Positions 17,445 to 26,036 of a DNA stretch of 64,000 bases are shown here, piece by piece; the stretch's first letter is position 1; every line of letters begins with the position of its first letter. The notes beneath the pieces were generated by a model that did not search any database, was not told the origin of the DNA, and saw only the letters and a program-made list of their open reading frames with translations. The position numbers and the translations under genes were made by a program. Source of the DNA: an uncultured Fibrobacter sp. (GTDB lineage Bacteria; Fibrobacterota; Fibrobacteria; Fibrobacterales; Fibrobacteraceae); NCBI GenBank assembly GCA_934700345.1, contig CAKUXP010000007.1:1-64000 (forward strand), in the 5' to 3' direction.

Positions 17445-18863
17445 ATGAGTGAAGCTTTAGAAGCCGACAGTCGTTTTTTAAGGAAAGGCGTTCTCGTTAA
17501 TATCATCGGGACGGTATTGAAGGTGTGCGGTCCCATCTTGACGATTGTTCTTGCGCGTGTTTTCGGCCCTGCGGAATTTGGCGTATTCGTTTCAACGCAA
17601 ACCCTTTTGCTTACGATTTCTCGTTCGGCCACATTGGGACTCGATAAAGGTCTTTATTGGTATCTTCCCCAGAATCGGCTTTGCGGAAGGATTGCGTACG
17701 ACGGCATTATGGAATCGTTTTGGACTGCGGTTTTGGTTGCCCTGATTTGCACGGTTGCCATATTTGCGGGGTCGTTCACACCCCTGGTATCCAAGGAATT
17801 GCCGTGGTATGCCCTGTCGCTTGTTTTTTATGCGGCTTCGTATGTTTTGAGCAATACGTCGGAAGGAAATCGCAAACCGCAAAATGCCATTTTTATCAAT
17901 TCGTTTTTGGTTGCGGTTCTTTCTCCGGCTTCTTCCATTGCCATGCATTTTCTTGGGATTCCTCATGCTCTTCCGCTAGGACTTCTCGTAGGTCAAATTG
18001 GAGGATTCTGTCTGCATTTTTTCCTTGTCCGGAAACAGTTCCCGGAAATGCCGGTTTTTCCCGGAAAACGTATATCCAAGGCGTTGCTCACCTATTCGCT
18101 TCCGCTGGGATTCAATGAATTTGTATCGTCTTTCCTTATCCGTTCGAGTCTCTGGATGGTGATGCTTTTTCTTGGACCGGAAAAGGCTGGTGCCTATGGA
18201 ATCATGGTGACGATTTCCAATGCGCTGCAGACGATTCGGGTTGGCTTTACGCCGATTTTGACTCCTGTGGTTGCCGGAATGAATCGTGAACGGCTCCATA
18301 CCGATTTGAAGCCAGTCTTTTCATATTGCGTTTCGATGGTAACGTTCATCCAATTGCTAATAGGATTTTTCATCATCCTTTTCCCGAACGAAATTTTGAG
18401 CATAGCAGGAAAGGATTTTATTGTACAGCCTGAAGCCTTGGGAATTTTACTTTTGGTACACCTGCTTTCCGGTTTTTGGGGAATGTCGCTTGTGATTATG
18501 AACGGCATTGGCAAGAGTCTTTACACGCTGAAGATGAATCTCTTTTCCCTTGCCATTGCACTGGTTTCGGGATACTTTCTTATTCCCGCCTTTGGACTTG
18601 TCGGAGCGGCATTTTCGATGCTTGCCTATAATGTTGTCGCCATGATTTGGAACAATATTTATCTCGCAAAGCTAGGGCTTTGGCCGTATTCCCTTGCGCT
18701 TTTGAATCGGGGCGTGTGGATTTGCGTACTGATCGTTTGTTACATTTGTCTGAATATTGAAACCGTGGAATTGAACCTGTGGCAGAAGGGACTTGTCTAT
18801 CTTGTAGCTGTTACGGCTCTCGGTGGGCAGTGGCTGTACGATCAAAAGAAAACGGCACGTTAG
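17445..18863 (+). CDS. MOP-superfamily polysaccharide flippase (Wzx-like)
   Basis: A 472-residue membrane protein with about 12-14 hydrophobic helices. The N-terminal pattern (NIIGTVLKVCGPILTIVLA and then FGPAEFGVFV) is typical of the Polysacc_synt/RfbX oligosaccharide flippase family that turns lipid-linked glycan units across the inner membrane. It opens the surface-glycan island and is followed by LicD and glycosyltransferases. Base composition is lower in GC than the flanking housekeeping genes, compatible with horizontal transfer. The ATG has no Shine-Dalgarno but follows a TATCTTGT box. Confidence 0.88.
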   Translation: MSEALEADSRFLRKGVLVNIIGTVLKVCGPILTIVLARVFGPAEFGVFVSTQTLLLTISRSATLGLDKGLYWYLPQNRLCGRIAYDGIMESFWTAVLVALICTVAIFAGSFTPLVSKELPWYALSLVFYAASYVLSNTSEGNRKPQNAIFINSFLVAVLSPASSIAMHFLGIPHALPLGLLVGQIGGFCLHFFLVRKQFPEMPVFPGKRISKALLTYSLPLGFNEFVSSFLIRSSLWMVMLFLGPEKAGAYGIMVTISNALQTIRVGFTPILTPVVAGMNRERLHTDLKPVFSYCVSMVTFIQLLIGFFIILFPNEILSIAGKDFIVQPEALGILLLVHLLSGFWGMSLVIMNGIGKSLYTLKMNLFSLAIALVSGYFLIPAFGLVGAAFSMLAYNVVAMIWNNIYLAKLGLWPYSLALLNRGVWICVLIVCYICLNIETVELNLWQKGLVYLVAVTALGGQWLYDQKKTAR

Positions 18864-18872
18864 CAGTGCCGT
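18846..18872 (-). terminator. Terminator of the cytidylyltransferase gene, inside the flippase 3' end
   Basis: ACGGCAC and GTGCCGT form a 7-bp stem around the flippase stop codon. Read on the minus strand the hairpin is followed by TTTTCTTTT, so it should stop the convergent cytidylyltransferase transcript. Confidence 0.6.
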
Positions 18873-18883
18873 CTGTTTGGCTG

Positions 18884-19303
18884 TCACTTCATTTTTTTTA
18901 CGATGTCGGATGTCGAAATGCCCTTGGTGTAGGGAAGATATTCGATGGAAACCCCGAGAGGGGCAAATTGTTTTTCGGTTTTTTTGTACCGCTCGGAACC
19001 TTTCCAGTCGTCCCCCGAAAAAAGGACATCGAAATGGAATCGGTTAAGGGCTAGCATTTTATCGTTTGTCACCTCTGTATTCACGATGTGCGCCTCATCG
19101 ACACATTTCAGCGCAGCAACAATTCTTGCTCGGTCGGCTTCGTTGCAAACAGGTTCCTTGTGCTTGTTGTTCCGTACATAGTCATCGTCACAAACGCCAA
19201 CGATCAAGTGGTCGCATAGCGCCTTGCATCGCTCGAGCAGGTTCAGATGACCGATGTGAAACAGATCGAAGACTCCGACGGTATATCCAATTTTGTACTT
19301 CAT
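18884..19303 (-). CDS. Cytidylyltransferase-like protein (TagD/glycerol-3-phosphate type)
   Basis: A 139-residue nucleotidyltransferase. It has the nucleotide-binding GVFDLFHIGHLN (HxGH) near the start and the C-terminal KGISTSDIV, the ISTT-like signature of TagD/GCT enzymes that make CDP-glycerol or related CDP-alcohols. In this context it may supply an activated headgroup for LicD or the LTA synthase-like enzyme; the true substrate (glycerol, choline, ethanolamine or a sugar phosphate) is not visible. The ATG lies 5 nt after a TATATTGA box with no Shine-Dalgarno. It is divergent from licD. Confidence 0.85.
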   Translation of the reverse strand: MKYKIGYTVGVFDLFHIGHLNLLERCKALCDHLIVGVCDDDYVRNNKHKEPVCNEADRARIVAALKCVDEAHIVNTEVTNDKMLALNRFHFDVLFSGDDWKGSERYKKTEKQFAPLGVSIEYLPYTKGISTSDIVKKMK

Positions 19304-19308
19304 CTATC

Positions 19309-19316
19309 TCAATATA
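19309..19316 (-). promoter_or_regulatory. TATATTGA promoter box before cytidylyltransferase gene
   Basis: On the minus strand TATATTGA lies 5 nt before the ATG, in an AT-rich divergent region; it fits the leaderless pattern. Confidence 0.45.
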
Positions 19317-19371
19317 TTAACTTTTAAATTGATTTTGTTCAATTTGTTTTCGGAAAAATGTGCGCAAGATG

Positions 19372-19379
19372 TATATTTG
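19372..19379 (+). promoter_or_regulatory. TATATTTG promoter box before licD
   Basis: TATATTTG lies 8 nt before the chosen ATG at 19388, in the AT-rich region between two divergent genes. Confidence 0.5.
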
Positions 19380-19387
19380 GACGTGAA

Positions 19388-20203
19388 ATGAAGAAAATTA
19401 AACAGCAAGAATGCAGGCAAATCCAGTTGGCGATCCTGGATGAAATAGCCAAAATTTGCAAAGAAAACAATTTAAAGTATTACCTCGCCTATGGAACCTT
19501 GATAGGTGCAGTTCGCCACAAGGGCTATATTCCTTGGGACGATGACGTGGATATTTGCCTTGTTCGCGAAGACTATGACAAATTGCTCTCCATTTTAAAG
19601 AACAGGGATTTAAACAAAGTCGAATGGCTTTCTGTTGTCGATAGCAAGGATGCGCATTTTTATCACCCATTTGCCAAGGCCGTTGATAATAGGACTGAAG
19701 TCAAAATGGATAGGCATAAGGATACCATCGGAATTTGGGTGGACTTGTTCCCCTTAGATGGTCTTTCTTCATCCATGTTCAAGGCAAAAGTCCAATTTCT
19801 CGTCTGCAGCTTTCTGCGCATTGTGGCTTTGGCGATGAGTACTGATTTTTCTTCTCGGACGTTGAGCTTTGGTACGCTTCTTTATAAGCGTTTTTTCTAT
19901 GGACTAGCCACCTTGATTGGAAAAAAGCGCATCTGCCGTTTGACGGAACGCATCATGCGTCGTTATGCGGTCAAGGATTCAAAGTACATCGGCATGCTTT
20001 TTTCTGCCTACTTGTTTGATGCCATTTTTGAAAAGGAGCGCCTTTTGCCCCAGGCGACTTATCAATTTGAAGATCGTTTTTACACGGGTTTTGCCGATTA
20101 CGATTACTACCTTCGCCAATCCTATGGCGACTACATGGTTTTGCCTCCGAAAGAGAAGCGGATTACCCACAATTTTGATGCCTGGTGGAAACAGGAAAAA
20201 TGA
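19388..20203 (+). CDS. LicD-family phosphotransferase
   Basis: A 271-residue protein with the LicD hallmark: YYLAYGTLIGAVRHKGYIPW followed by DDDVDI, the metal-binding acidic cluster of this nucleotidyltransferase-fold family, then GIWVDLFPLDGL. LicD enzymes transfer phosphocholine or similar phospho-alcohols from a CDP carrier to surface glycans. The gene is AT-rich with codon use unlike the housekeeping genes nearby, suggesting transfer. It overlaps the next glycosyltransferase by 4 nt. An in-frame ATG 30 nt upstream is possible, but homology begins at the chosen start. Confidence 0.9.
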   Translation: MKKIKQQECRQIQLAILDEIAKICKENNLKYYLAYGTLIGAVRHKGYIPWDDDVDICLVREDYDKLLSILKNRDLNKVEWLSVVDSKDAHFYHPFAKAVDNRTEVKMDRHKDTIGIWVDLFPLDGLSSSMFKAKVQFLVCSFLRIVALAMSTDFSSRTLSFGTLLYKRFFYGLATLIGKKRICRLTERIMRRYAVKDSKYIGMLFSAYLFDAIFEKERLLPQATYQFEDRFYTGFADYDYYLRQSYGDYMVLPPKEKRITHNFDAWWKQEK

Positions 20204-21213
20204 TGACCAAATACCTCTTTGTCTTGACCAGTTCCCCGAAGGATTTTTTCTGCGAACAGACGCTCGTGGCGATTGCGTCGCTCAGATGTCACAATCCGAA
20301 CGCTTTCGTCTCGCTGCTCACGGACGACAGGACCGCGGAATCGCTTATGGGAAAGCGCGCCGTGCTGAAGGAGGCGGTCGATGAATTGAAGGTCCTCTCG
20401 CTTGACGAAAAGCTTTCTCCGATGCAGCGTTCGCGCTATCTGAAGACGGTCATGCGGAACGAGGTCGATGGGGATTTCCTGTATATGGATTCGGACATCG
20501 CGGTCGTGGGGAACCTGGATATTCCGGAGGAATGGCGCGGCGGAATCTATGCGGTGCTCGATTTTCACACGAACTTGCACAAGGCCATTAACCGGAAAAA
20601 AGTGCTGAACGCGGCGAAGATGCTCGGTTTTTCCCCAATCTTGAACGATGAACTTTTTAACGGTGGCGTGATGTTTGCAAGCGACACGCCGGAAGTGCGG
20701 GCGTTTTTTAAAAAGTGGCACGAGCTTTGGGAGTATTCGGTTTCCAAGAACTATCCATACGATATGGCGGCTCTTGCCGAAGCGGATTTTTCGTTCGGCT
20801 ATCGAATCCGGAAGATGCCCGGCGAATGGAATTGCCAGCTCGCCTATGGCAAACGCTTCTTGCCGGATGCAAAGATCCTCCATTTTTTCGGCTCACGGAT
20901 TATCGATCCTTGTGGACACTGTGTTCCGGATTCGATGGATGTTTTCTTGCCAAAAATCCTGCGGAAAAATTTTTACACGGACCTGAAGAATGTCCCAGTG
21001 ACGGTGGATGCCGACAAAAATATCCACATGGACGAATATTATGATTCCGTCATCCGGAATGCGAAGGACGCTTTCCTGTTCCAGACGAAAAAGCTGGGGG
21101 CTTTCGGCGCGGATGTCGTGCGCTCCTACGCCTTTGCGCGAACGCTTGCATTCCTGTATCGCAAAATTCCATTTCTCGTTCGCCCGCTTGAATGGCTGGG
21201 GAAAATCCGATGA
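20200..21213 (+). CDS. Glycosyltransferase with DxD motif (GT-A, GT8-like)
   Basis: A 337-residue cytoplasmic glycosyltransferase of GT-A type. The DxD metal site is in FLYMDSDIAVVG, followed by a donor-binding segment ELFNGGVMFAS and a late ILHFFGSR. It lacks the full HxxGxxKPW end of classical GT8 proteins, so the family is approximate. The start overlaps the licD stop codon (ATGA) with AGGAAAA upstream; two ATG codons in tandem make the exact start ambiguous by one residue. It is translationally coupled to the GT4 enzyme downstream and should build the surface glycan. Confidence 0.8.
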   Translation: MMTKYLFVLTSSPKDFFCEQTLVAIASLRCHNPNAFVSLLTDDRTAESLMGKRAVLKEAVDELKVLSLDEKLSPMQRSRYLKTVMRNEVDGDFLYMDSDIAVVGNLDIPEEWRGGIYAVLDFHTNLHKAINRKKVLNAAKMLGFSPILNDELFNGGVMFASDTPEVRAFFKKWHELWEYSVSKNYPYDMAALAEADFSFGYRIRKMPGEWNCQLAYGKRFLPDAKILHFFGSRIIDPCGHCVPDSMDVFLPKILRKNFYTDLKNVPVTVDADKNIHMDEYYDSVIRNAKDAFLFQTKKLGAFGADVVRSYAFARTLAFLYRKIPFLVRPLEWLGKIR

Positions 21214-22412
21214 ACCTGCTCTATAACCTGGTCGCGGTGCAGCCTATTCACAATGCGAAATTTCACGGCGGCGGTTCGTATGGAAAAGTCGTATTCTTTG
21301 CGTTGCTCCGCAAGCTGTTCGAAGGTGCGGAATCGCTTTCGCCGGATGCCTGTCTTTGCGCGGTTTTTGATTCGAAAAAATATCTGGATCCGAAAATCGT
21401 TTCCGCCTGTAAAAAGTTTCGGGTTCCCCTGTTCGATATCAACGAAAAGACGCCGCAGCGGATAATCGATGAAAACCGAATCGACACGTTCTATACGCCG
21501 CTTTATTCGTTAGAAAAAAAGTGGGATGTTTCCGTTCCTCGTTTCGTCTTTACGTGGCACGGAGTTCGGGCTCTTGAAATGAAATACGCTTCGCAGGGCT
21601 TCCGGTTTGCGAAGACTTTTTCGCAAAAGGCGGAAGCGCTTATTCGTTACCGGAACCTGTGGAAGAAGTATTTTTACAAGCCGAAGTATGAACGGTTGGC
21701 AAGTCGAATCGCAGAGGGAAAGGTTCTCGCGATTACGGTGAGCGAGCACAGTCGCGCTTCGATTCGGAATTTTTTCCCGGAACTTTCGCGCGTGGAGATT
21801 CCGGTCTTTTACAGCCCGATGGAAAGTGTTGAACCAGCGGGTTCGCTTCCGCCTGGAGTTTTTCCGAAAAAATATTTTCTTCTGACAAGCGGGGCGCGCT
21901 GGGAAAAAAACAATCTCCTAGCGGTAAAGGCTTTTGACGGCCTCGCCGAAATTTTCTTGAATGACGAGCCGGAGTTTAGGGCTGTCGTGACGGGCGTGCC
22001 GAATCCGAACGTCTATCGGAAGAATCTCCGCCATCCGGAGCGTTTCGTCTTTTTGGACTACGTGGAAACGGAGCAGCTTGAGCTGTTGCACCAAAATGCG
22101 TATGCGTTTATCTTTCCGTCGCTCAACGAGGGCTTTGGCTATCCGCCAGTGCAGTCGATGCGTTACGGCGTTCCGGTGGCGGCGAGCGGTTCCACGTCGA
22201 TTCCCGAAATCTGCGGGGACGCAGCGCTGTATTTCGATCCGCATTCCGAGAGCGAAATTCGGAACCGGATGATTCAGCTGTTAGATACGGGGGGGGGGTA
22301 TTTGAAGCGTTCTTTAAAATCCAAAGCACGGTATGCGGAAGTGAACAAACGGCAACAGGCGGATTTGGAAAAGACGATCCGGTATATTCTCGGAAATACT
22401 TCCGATACTTAA
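21210..22412 (+). CDS. GT4-type glycosyltransferase with an internal 10-G run
   Basis: A 400-residue GT-B glycosyltransferase. The C-terminal nucleotide-sugar domain shows FLLTSGARWEKNN and PSLNEGFGYPPVQSMRYG followed by VPVAASGSTSIPE, the E(x7)E region of GT4. GGGGAAAA precedes the ATG, which overlaps the upstream stop codon. A run of ten G at 22289-22298 encodes three Gly in frame; gain or loss of a base would shift the last 38 codons. It is the last gene of the licD operon. Confidence 0.88.
   Translation: MNLLYNLVAVQPIHNAKFHGGGSYGKVVFFALLRKLFEGAESLSPDACLCAVFDSKKYLDPKIVSACKKFRVPLFDINEKTPQRIIDENRIDTFYTPLYSLEKKWDVSVPRFVFTWHGVRALEMKYASQGFRFAKTFSQKAEALIRYRNLWKKYFYKPKYERLASRIAEGKVLAITVSEHSRASIRNFFPELSRVEIPVFYSPMESVEPAGSLPPGVFPKKYFLLTSGARWEKNNLLAVKAFDGLAEIFLNDEPEFRAVVTGVPNPNVYRKNLRHPERFVFLDYVETEQLELLHQNAYAFIFPSLNEGFGYPPVQSMRYGVPVAASGSTSIPEICGDAALYFDPHSESEIRNRMIQLLDTGGGYLKRSLKSKARYAEVNKRQQADLEKTIRYILGNTSDT
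22289..22298 (+). repeat. Poly-G tract (G10) inside glycosyltransferase gene
   Basis: Ten consecutive G lie within the coding sequence (ACG GGG GGG GGG TAT). Such tracts slip during replication in other bacteria and switch surface-glycan genes on and off. Here the current length is in frame. Confidence 0.9.
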
Positions 22413-22532
22413 CTTCCATTCGTACGGCTTTTGAACTAGCTTCGGGAAAGCCTTTTGCGTTCTTGCCGGGAGTTTATTGCATCCGGCGAAAAAATTTGAA
22501 AATAAAAAGTGTCCAGTCCAGGAGGATTTAAA

Positions 22533-23465
22533 ATGGAACGAATTCCGGTTGCTCTTTCGTGCGATAATCGGCAGACGATGGCGATGGCTGTCGTGATGGT
22601 TTCCGCGATTAAAAATGCCGACCCGGATACTTTTTATGAATTTTACTGTCTGCTTTCAAAAGACGTTTCTTCGGAAAATCGTTTGCATTTGCAGGAATGC
22701 GAAAACTGCGGAAAAAACTGTTCCGTCTCGTTGCTGGAAATGGCGGAGCCTTTTCAAAAAATCGAATATGGAAAGTTTGTCGGGCTTGTTCATTCTGTGA
22801 CGGCTCCGGCTCTTTATCGGTTGAAATTGCCTTCTATCTTGGAGCGATATGAAAAGGTTATCTATTTGGATACGGATACCTTGGTGAGATGCGATTTGAA
22901 ATCCTTGTTCCATTTTGAACTGGAAGACGCTTATTTTGCAGGAGTTCCCGTGGCATGGGCGCAAGTCGATAAGAAAAAACGGGAACGCTGGCTGCGAAAA
23001 AGTAAAATTCCTGAAATGGACGATTATTTGAATAGCGGAGTTCTTTTGATGAATTTGAAAAAGATGCGGGAAGAGGCTTTTGAATGTAAATGTCTATCCC
23101 TTATCGGAAACCGTGAATTTGCAAAATTAGATCCGGCGGATCAATTGATTTTGAACTTTGTAGGCTATGGAGGAGTTCGCCTCTTGCCATGCCGATTCAA
23201 TGTGACGATGAGCCATTTTAAAAATCCCGGGAAGTTGGAAGCATTCTATTCCAGAAAGGAAATTCGAAAGGCTCTTGAAGAACCGTCGATCATTCATTGG
23301 ACGGGGGCTTGCAAGCCTTGGATGTATTACGATGTTCCGCTTGCGCGGGAGTGGCTGGATTATTTTCGAAAAACACCATTTGCTAAAACATCGCTGCACC
23401 GGAGTTCGTGCCCGGGAAAGTGGAAAAGATTTTTACTTCTGGCCTTGAAGTTTTTTAAGGGATGA
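22533..23465 (+). CDS. GT8-family glycosyltransferase (LgtC-like)
   Basis: A 310-residue glycosyltransferase with the GT8 signature set: VIYLDTDTLV (DxD), DYLNSGVLLMNLKKM, and IIHWTGACKPW (the HxxGxxKPW end motif). These enzymes use UDP-glucose or UDP-galactose on lipopolysaccharide or other glycans. The strong AGGAGG 8 nt before the ATG fixes the start. It is AT-richer than its neighbours and separated from the GT4 gene by 120 bp that hold no gene. Its 3' end overlaps the convergent lnt gene by 11 bp. Confidence 0.9.
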   Translation: MERIPVALSCDNRQTMAMAVVMVSAIKNADPDTFYEFYCLLSKDVSSENRLHLQECENCGKNCSVSLLEMAEPFQKIEYGKFVGLVHSVTAPALYRLKLPSILERYEKVIYLDTDTLVRCDLKSLFHFELEDAYFAGVPVAWAQVDKKKRERWLRKSKIPEMDDYLNSGVLLMNLKKMREEAFECKCLSLIGNREFAKLDPADQLILNFVGYGGVRLLPCRFNVTMSHFKNPGKLEAFYSRKEIRKALEEPSIIHWTGACKPWMYYDVPLAREWLDYFRKTPFAKTSLHRSSCPGKWKRFLLLALKFFKG

Positions 23466-25344
23466 AAACCGTCGGTTTTTTGTCGCCGCATTTTCCTTTG
23501 GAAAATCCCCAGAGCGCGATTAGATAGGCGAAGAAAAATCCGAGAAGTCCATATTCGACGGCGTCACCGATGTGGAAGTAGAGCGTGTCCTGGCTGCGAA
23601 GCGGGACTTTTCGAGAGATGATGCGTTCTGCGTAGAGTTCCGTTTTCATGTCCTCGTTGCCGAACTGGTCGATGAATGCGGAAATACCCGTGTTGGTGCA
23701 GCGGACTGCCGGATAGGCGCTTTCGATGACGCGGTAGCGGATTTGGTTCAGGTGCTGTGCCGCTGCGGTGCTTTTTCCGAACCAGCCGTCGTTGGTGATA
23801 TCGACCATCAGGCGGGAGCCGTCCCGGATCGCGCGGCGAACTTCCATGCCGTAAATCGTTTCGTAGCAGATGAAAGGACTCCAGGAAAAGGGTTCAAAAA
23901 CGGGCCGTTCTTTCCCCGGGACGAAATTTCCCTGTCCGACATCGACGTAGTTCAGGATGGAGAAAACATCGTCGAAGGGAATCCTTTCGCTGAACGGGAC
24001 GAGATGCGTCTTGATGTAACGCGTGTATCCATTTTCGCCGGGTCTAAAAAGAAATCCGCTGTTGTAGAGGTTTACCGGTCGCGGGGGCTTGCCGTTTCTG
24101 TCGTAGTCGAGCGTTCCGATGAAGAGGCTTGTCCGCGTATCCTTGATGCGATTGTAAATCCATTCCTTTTCGCGGGAACGCTTGCGCAAAAAGTCCGGAA
24201 TGGCCGTTTCCGGAAAGACGATGAGGTCCGGGGCGTTCGATTCCCAGTCGATGCTGTCGTTGGCAAGTCTCCAAGTTTTTTGGACGACGGAATCGTAGTA
24301 GGTCTTGCTCCACTTGTTTGTTTGCTGGATATTCGGCTGGACAATGGCGACGGTCGGAATTTCCGCGGAATCGTCCGCATAGAACGGGGTCGCCTCTTTC
24401 GAGGAAAGCCTTGCGGACCCGTAAGCCCAGAAAAGCGCGAGAATGAAGATCGGAACGGCAAAGAGAACTTTCTTCTTTTGGGAAAAGGCGATGGCGACCG
24501 AGAGGTTGCTTGCGACGATTAGAGCCGTATAGCCGAAAACGCCGATGAGCGACAAGGCCTGGATGAGTTCGAGTTGCTTGCCGAAAGCGTATCCGAGATG
24601 GCTCCACGGAAAGCTGAAGTCCCCGATGCTCCGCGTCATTTCCAACCCGGCGTAGAACAGCGGAAACAGCACAAGGAATAGGGGAATGTTCTTGACCTTG
24701 ATGTTTCTCGCCTTGACAAATACCGCGGCGGCGATTGTATTGTAAACGCTGAAGTAGGAAATGAGAAGGATTAGCCCGATGAAAATCAGGACCGCCGGCC
24801 CGACATTCATCACGTTGTAAATCCAGTAGTAGTTGATGACGTTGTACAGAAATCCCGACCAGAACGAGGCGAAAAGGGCGGTCTGCATTCCGGAGCGTAA
24901 AAGGACTAGAAACCACGGAACAAGGAAAACCAGAGCGCCCGGACCTAGAGGAAGCGGGGGGAATGCGAGCGCATAAAATCCCCAGCCGATGCCGCAGATA
25001 AGGAGCGCGAAACGCGATTCCCGTTCCCGGATGCGGTGAAAATTCCAGACGGCAAACCGAAATAGTCCGAATAGGAAAAGCGGAATGAAAACGGCGCAGA
25101 GCTGGAGAAGCCCTACATGCGTTTGCAACAGATAGTCGGCAGCAAGCGAAAAGAAGCCTGTTCCGCAAAAGATTCCAAGAGCTTTTGGAAAATTGCTTCG
25201 AATTTTTTTTGAAAACAGGAACGGCAACGCACAGACGAAAGGAACGAGCTGCGGCGCGAATAAATAAATCCCTTCGGCATCGGGATTTGCGCGTACGAGT
25301 GCGATGTCTAGAATCGCCTGGACGATTAAAAATGCAAAAATCAT
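23455..25344 (-). CDS. lnt: Apolipoprotein N-acyltransferase
   Basis: A 629-residue inner-membrane enzyme that adds the third acyl chain to lipoproteins. About eight hydrophobic helices precede a nitrilase domain with the catalytic Glu in FPETAIPDF, Lys in IKTHLVPFSERIPF and Cys in FICYETIYG, then NDGWFG. One helix closes the C terminus. It is longer than E. coli Lnt because of extra N-terminal helices. The presence of Lnt supports a diderm envelope and full triacylation of the many lipoproteins here. The start overlaps the rsmI stop codon by 4 nt. Confidence 0.93.
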   Translation of the reverse strand: MIFAFLIVQAILDIALVRANPDAEGIYLFAPQLVPFVCALPFLFSKKIRSNFPKALGIFCGTGFFSLAADYLLQTHVGLLQLCAVFIPLFLFGLFRFAVWNFHRIRERESRFALLICGIGWGFYALAFPPLPLGPGALVFLVPWFLVLLRSGMQTALFASFWSGFLYNVINYYWIYNVMNVGPAVLIFIGLILLISYFSVYNTIAAAVFVKARNIKVKNIPLFLVLFPLFYAGLEMTRSIGDFSFPWSHLGYAFGKQLELIQALSLIGVFGYTALIVASNLSVAIAFSQKKKVLFAVPIFILALFWAYGSARLSSKEATPFYADDSAEIPTVAIVQPNIQQTNKWSKTYYDSVVQKTWRLANDSIDWESNAPDLIVFPETAIPDFLRKRSREKEWIYNRIKDTRTSLFIGTLDYDRNGKPPRPVNLYNSGFLFRPGENGYTRYIKTHLVPFSERIPFDDVFSILNYVDVGQGNFVPGKERPVFEPFSWSPFICYETIYGMEVRRAIRDGSRLMVDITNDGWFGKSTAAAQHLNQIRYRVIESAYPAVRCTNTGISAFIDQFGNEDMKTELYAERIISRKVPLRSQDTLYFHIGDAVEYGLLGFFFAYLIALWGFSKGKCGDKKPTVFIP

Positions 25345-26027
25345 AGCCCGCCTTTTCCCTGCGGATGGAACAGCAGCACGTACTCGCCTTTCGGTTCGCG
25401 GGTCTTGTAATGTTCGAGCAGCTTCGATGGCGTTCCCACGAGATGCTCTTCGAATTTCTTGGTCAGTTCGCGCATCAGCGCCACGGGAATTTCTCCGAAG
25501 ACCTGGCGGATTTCATCGATGAACTTGACGAGGTTATGCGGGCTTGCGTAGAAGATGAGCGTCGAATCGGCGGATGTCTTCAGCTTTTCGAGCAGGTGCA
25601 GCCGTTGGGCGCTTTTCTTGGGCGAGAAGTTTTCAAAGCGGAAACGGTCTGTCGGAAGCCCGCTCGAAACCAGGGCGTTTATCATGGCGCAGGCTCCGGG
25701 AACGCTTCGCACGTCGATTCCTTCGCGGACGCATTCGCGGACAAGGTTGAATGCCGGGTCGGCGATGCCGGGAGTTCCCGCGTCGCTGATGATGGCGATG
25801 TCGCCTTCGTTTTTAAGATATTCCACATACTTGGGCGTCACCTCTTCCTTGTTGAAGTCGTGATAGCTTTCCGTTCTTGTATGGATGTCGTAGTGGTCGA
25901 GAAGAAGTCTCGAATGGCGCGTATCTTCCGCAAGGATGAGGGAAACCTCTTTTAAGATGCGAACGGCCCGGTAAGTGATGTCTTCGAGGTTTCCGATGGG
26001 AGTGGCGACGATGTAAAGTGTATGCAT
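25341..26027 (-). CDS. rsmI: 16S rRNA 2'-O-ribose methyltransferase (C1402)
   Basis: A 228-residue SAM enzyme of the tetrapyrrole-methylase fold. Visible motifs are YIVATPIGNLEDIT at the start, LAEDTRHSRLLL, IISDAGTPGIADPAF and VPGACAMINALVSSGLP. It 2'-O-methylates C1402 in the ribosomal P site. The length is slightly shorter than E. coli RsmI because the C-terminal tail is missing. It lies 9 nt downstream of a lipoprotein gene and overlaps lnt by 4 nt. A TAACTTCA box 4 nt before the ATG could also give a leaderless message. Confidence 0.94.
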   Translation of the reverse strand: MHTLYIVATPIGNLEDITYRAVRILKEVSLILAEDTRHSRLLLDHYDIHTRTESYHDFNKEEVTPKYVEYLKNEGDIAIISDAGTPGIADPAFNLVRECVREGIDVRSVPGACAMINALVSSGLPTDRFRFENFSPKKSAQRLHLLEKLKTSADSTLIFYASPHNLVKFIDEIRQVFGEIPVALMRELTKKFEEHLVGTPSKLLEHYKTREPKGEYVLLFHPQGKGGL

Positions 26028-26036
26028 GTTTTGAAG

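Noticed and set aside
22413..22532. Small RNA or riboswitch before the GT8 gene
   Set aside because: No stable conserved structure or known motif could be seen; only a strong Shine-Dalgarno is evident.
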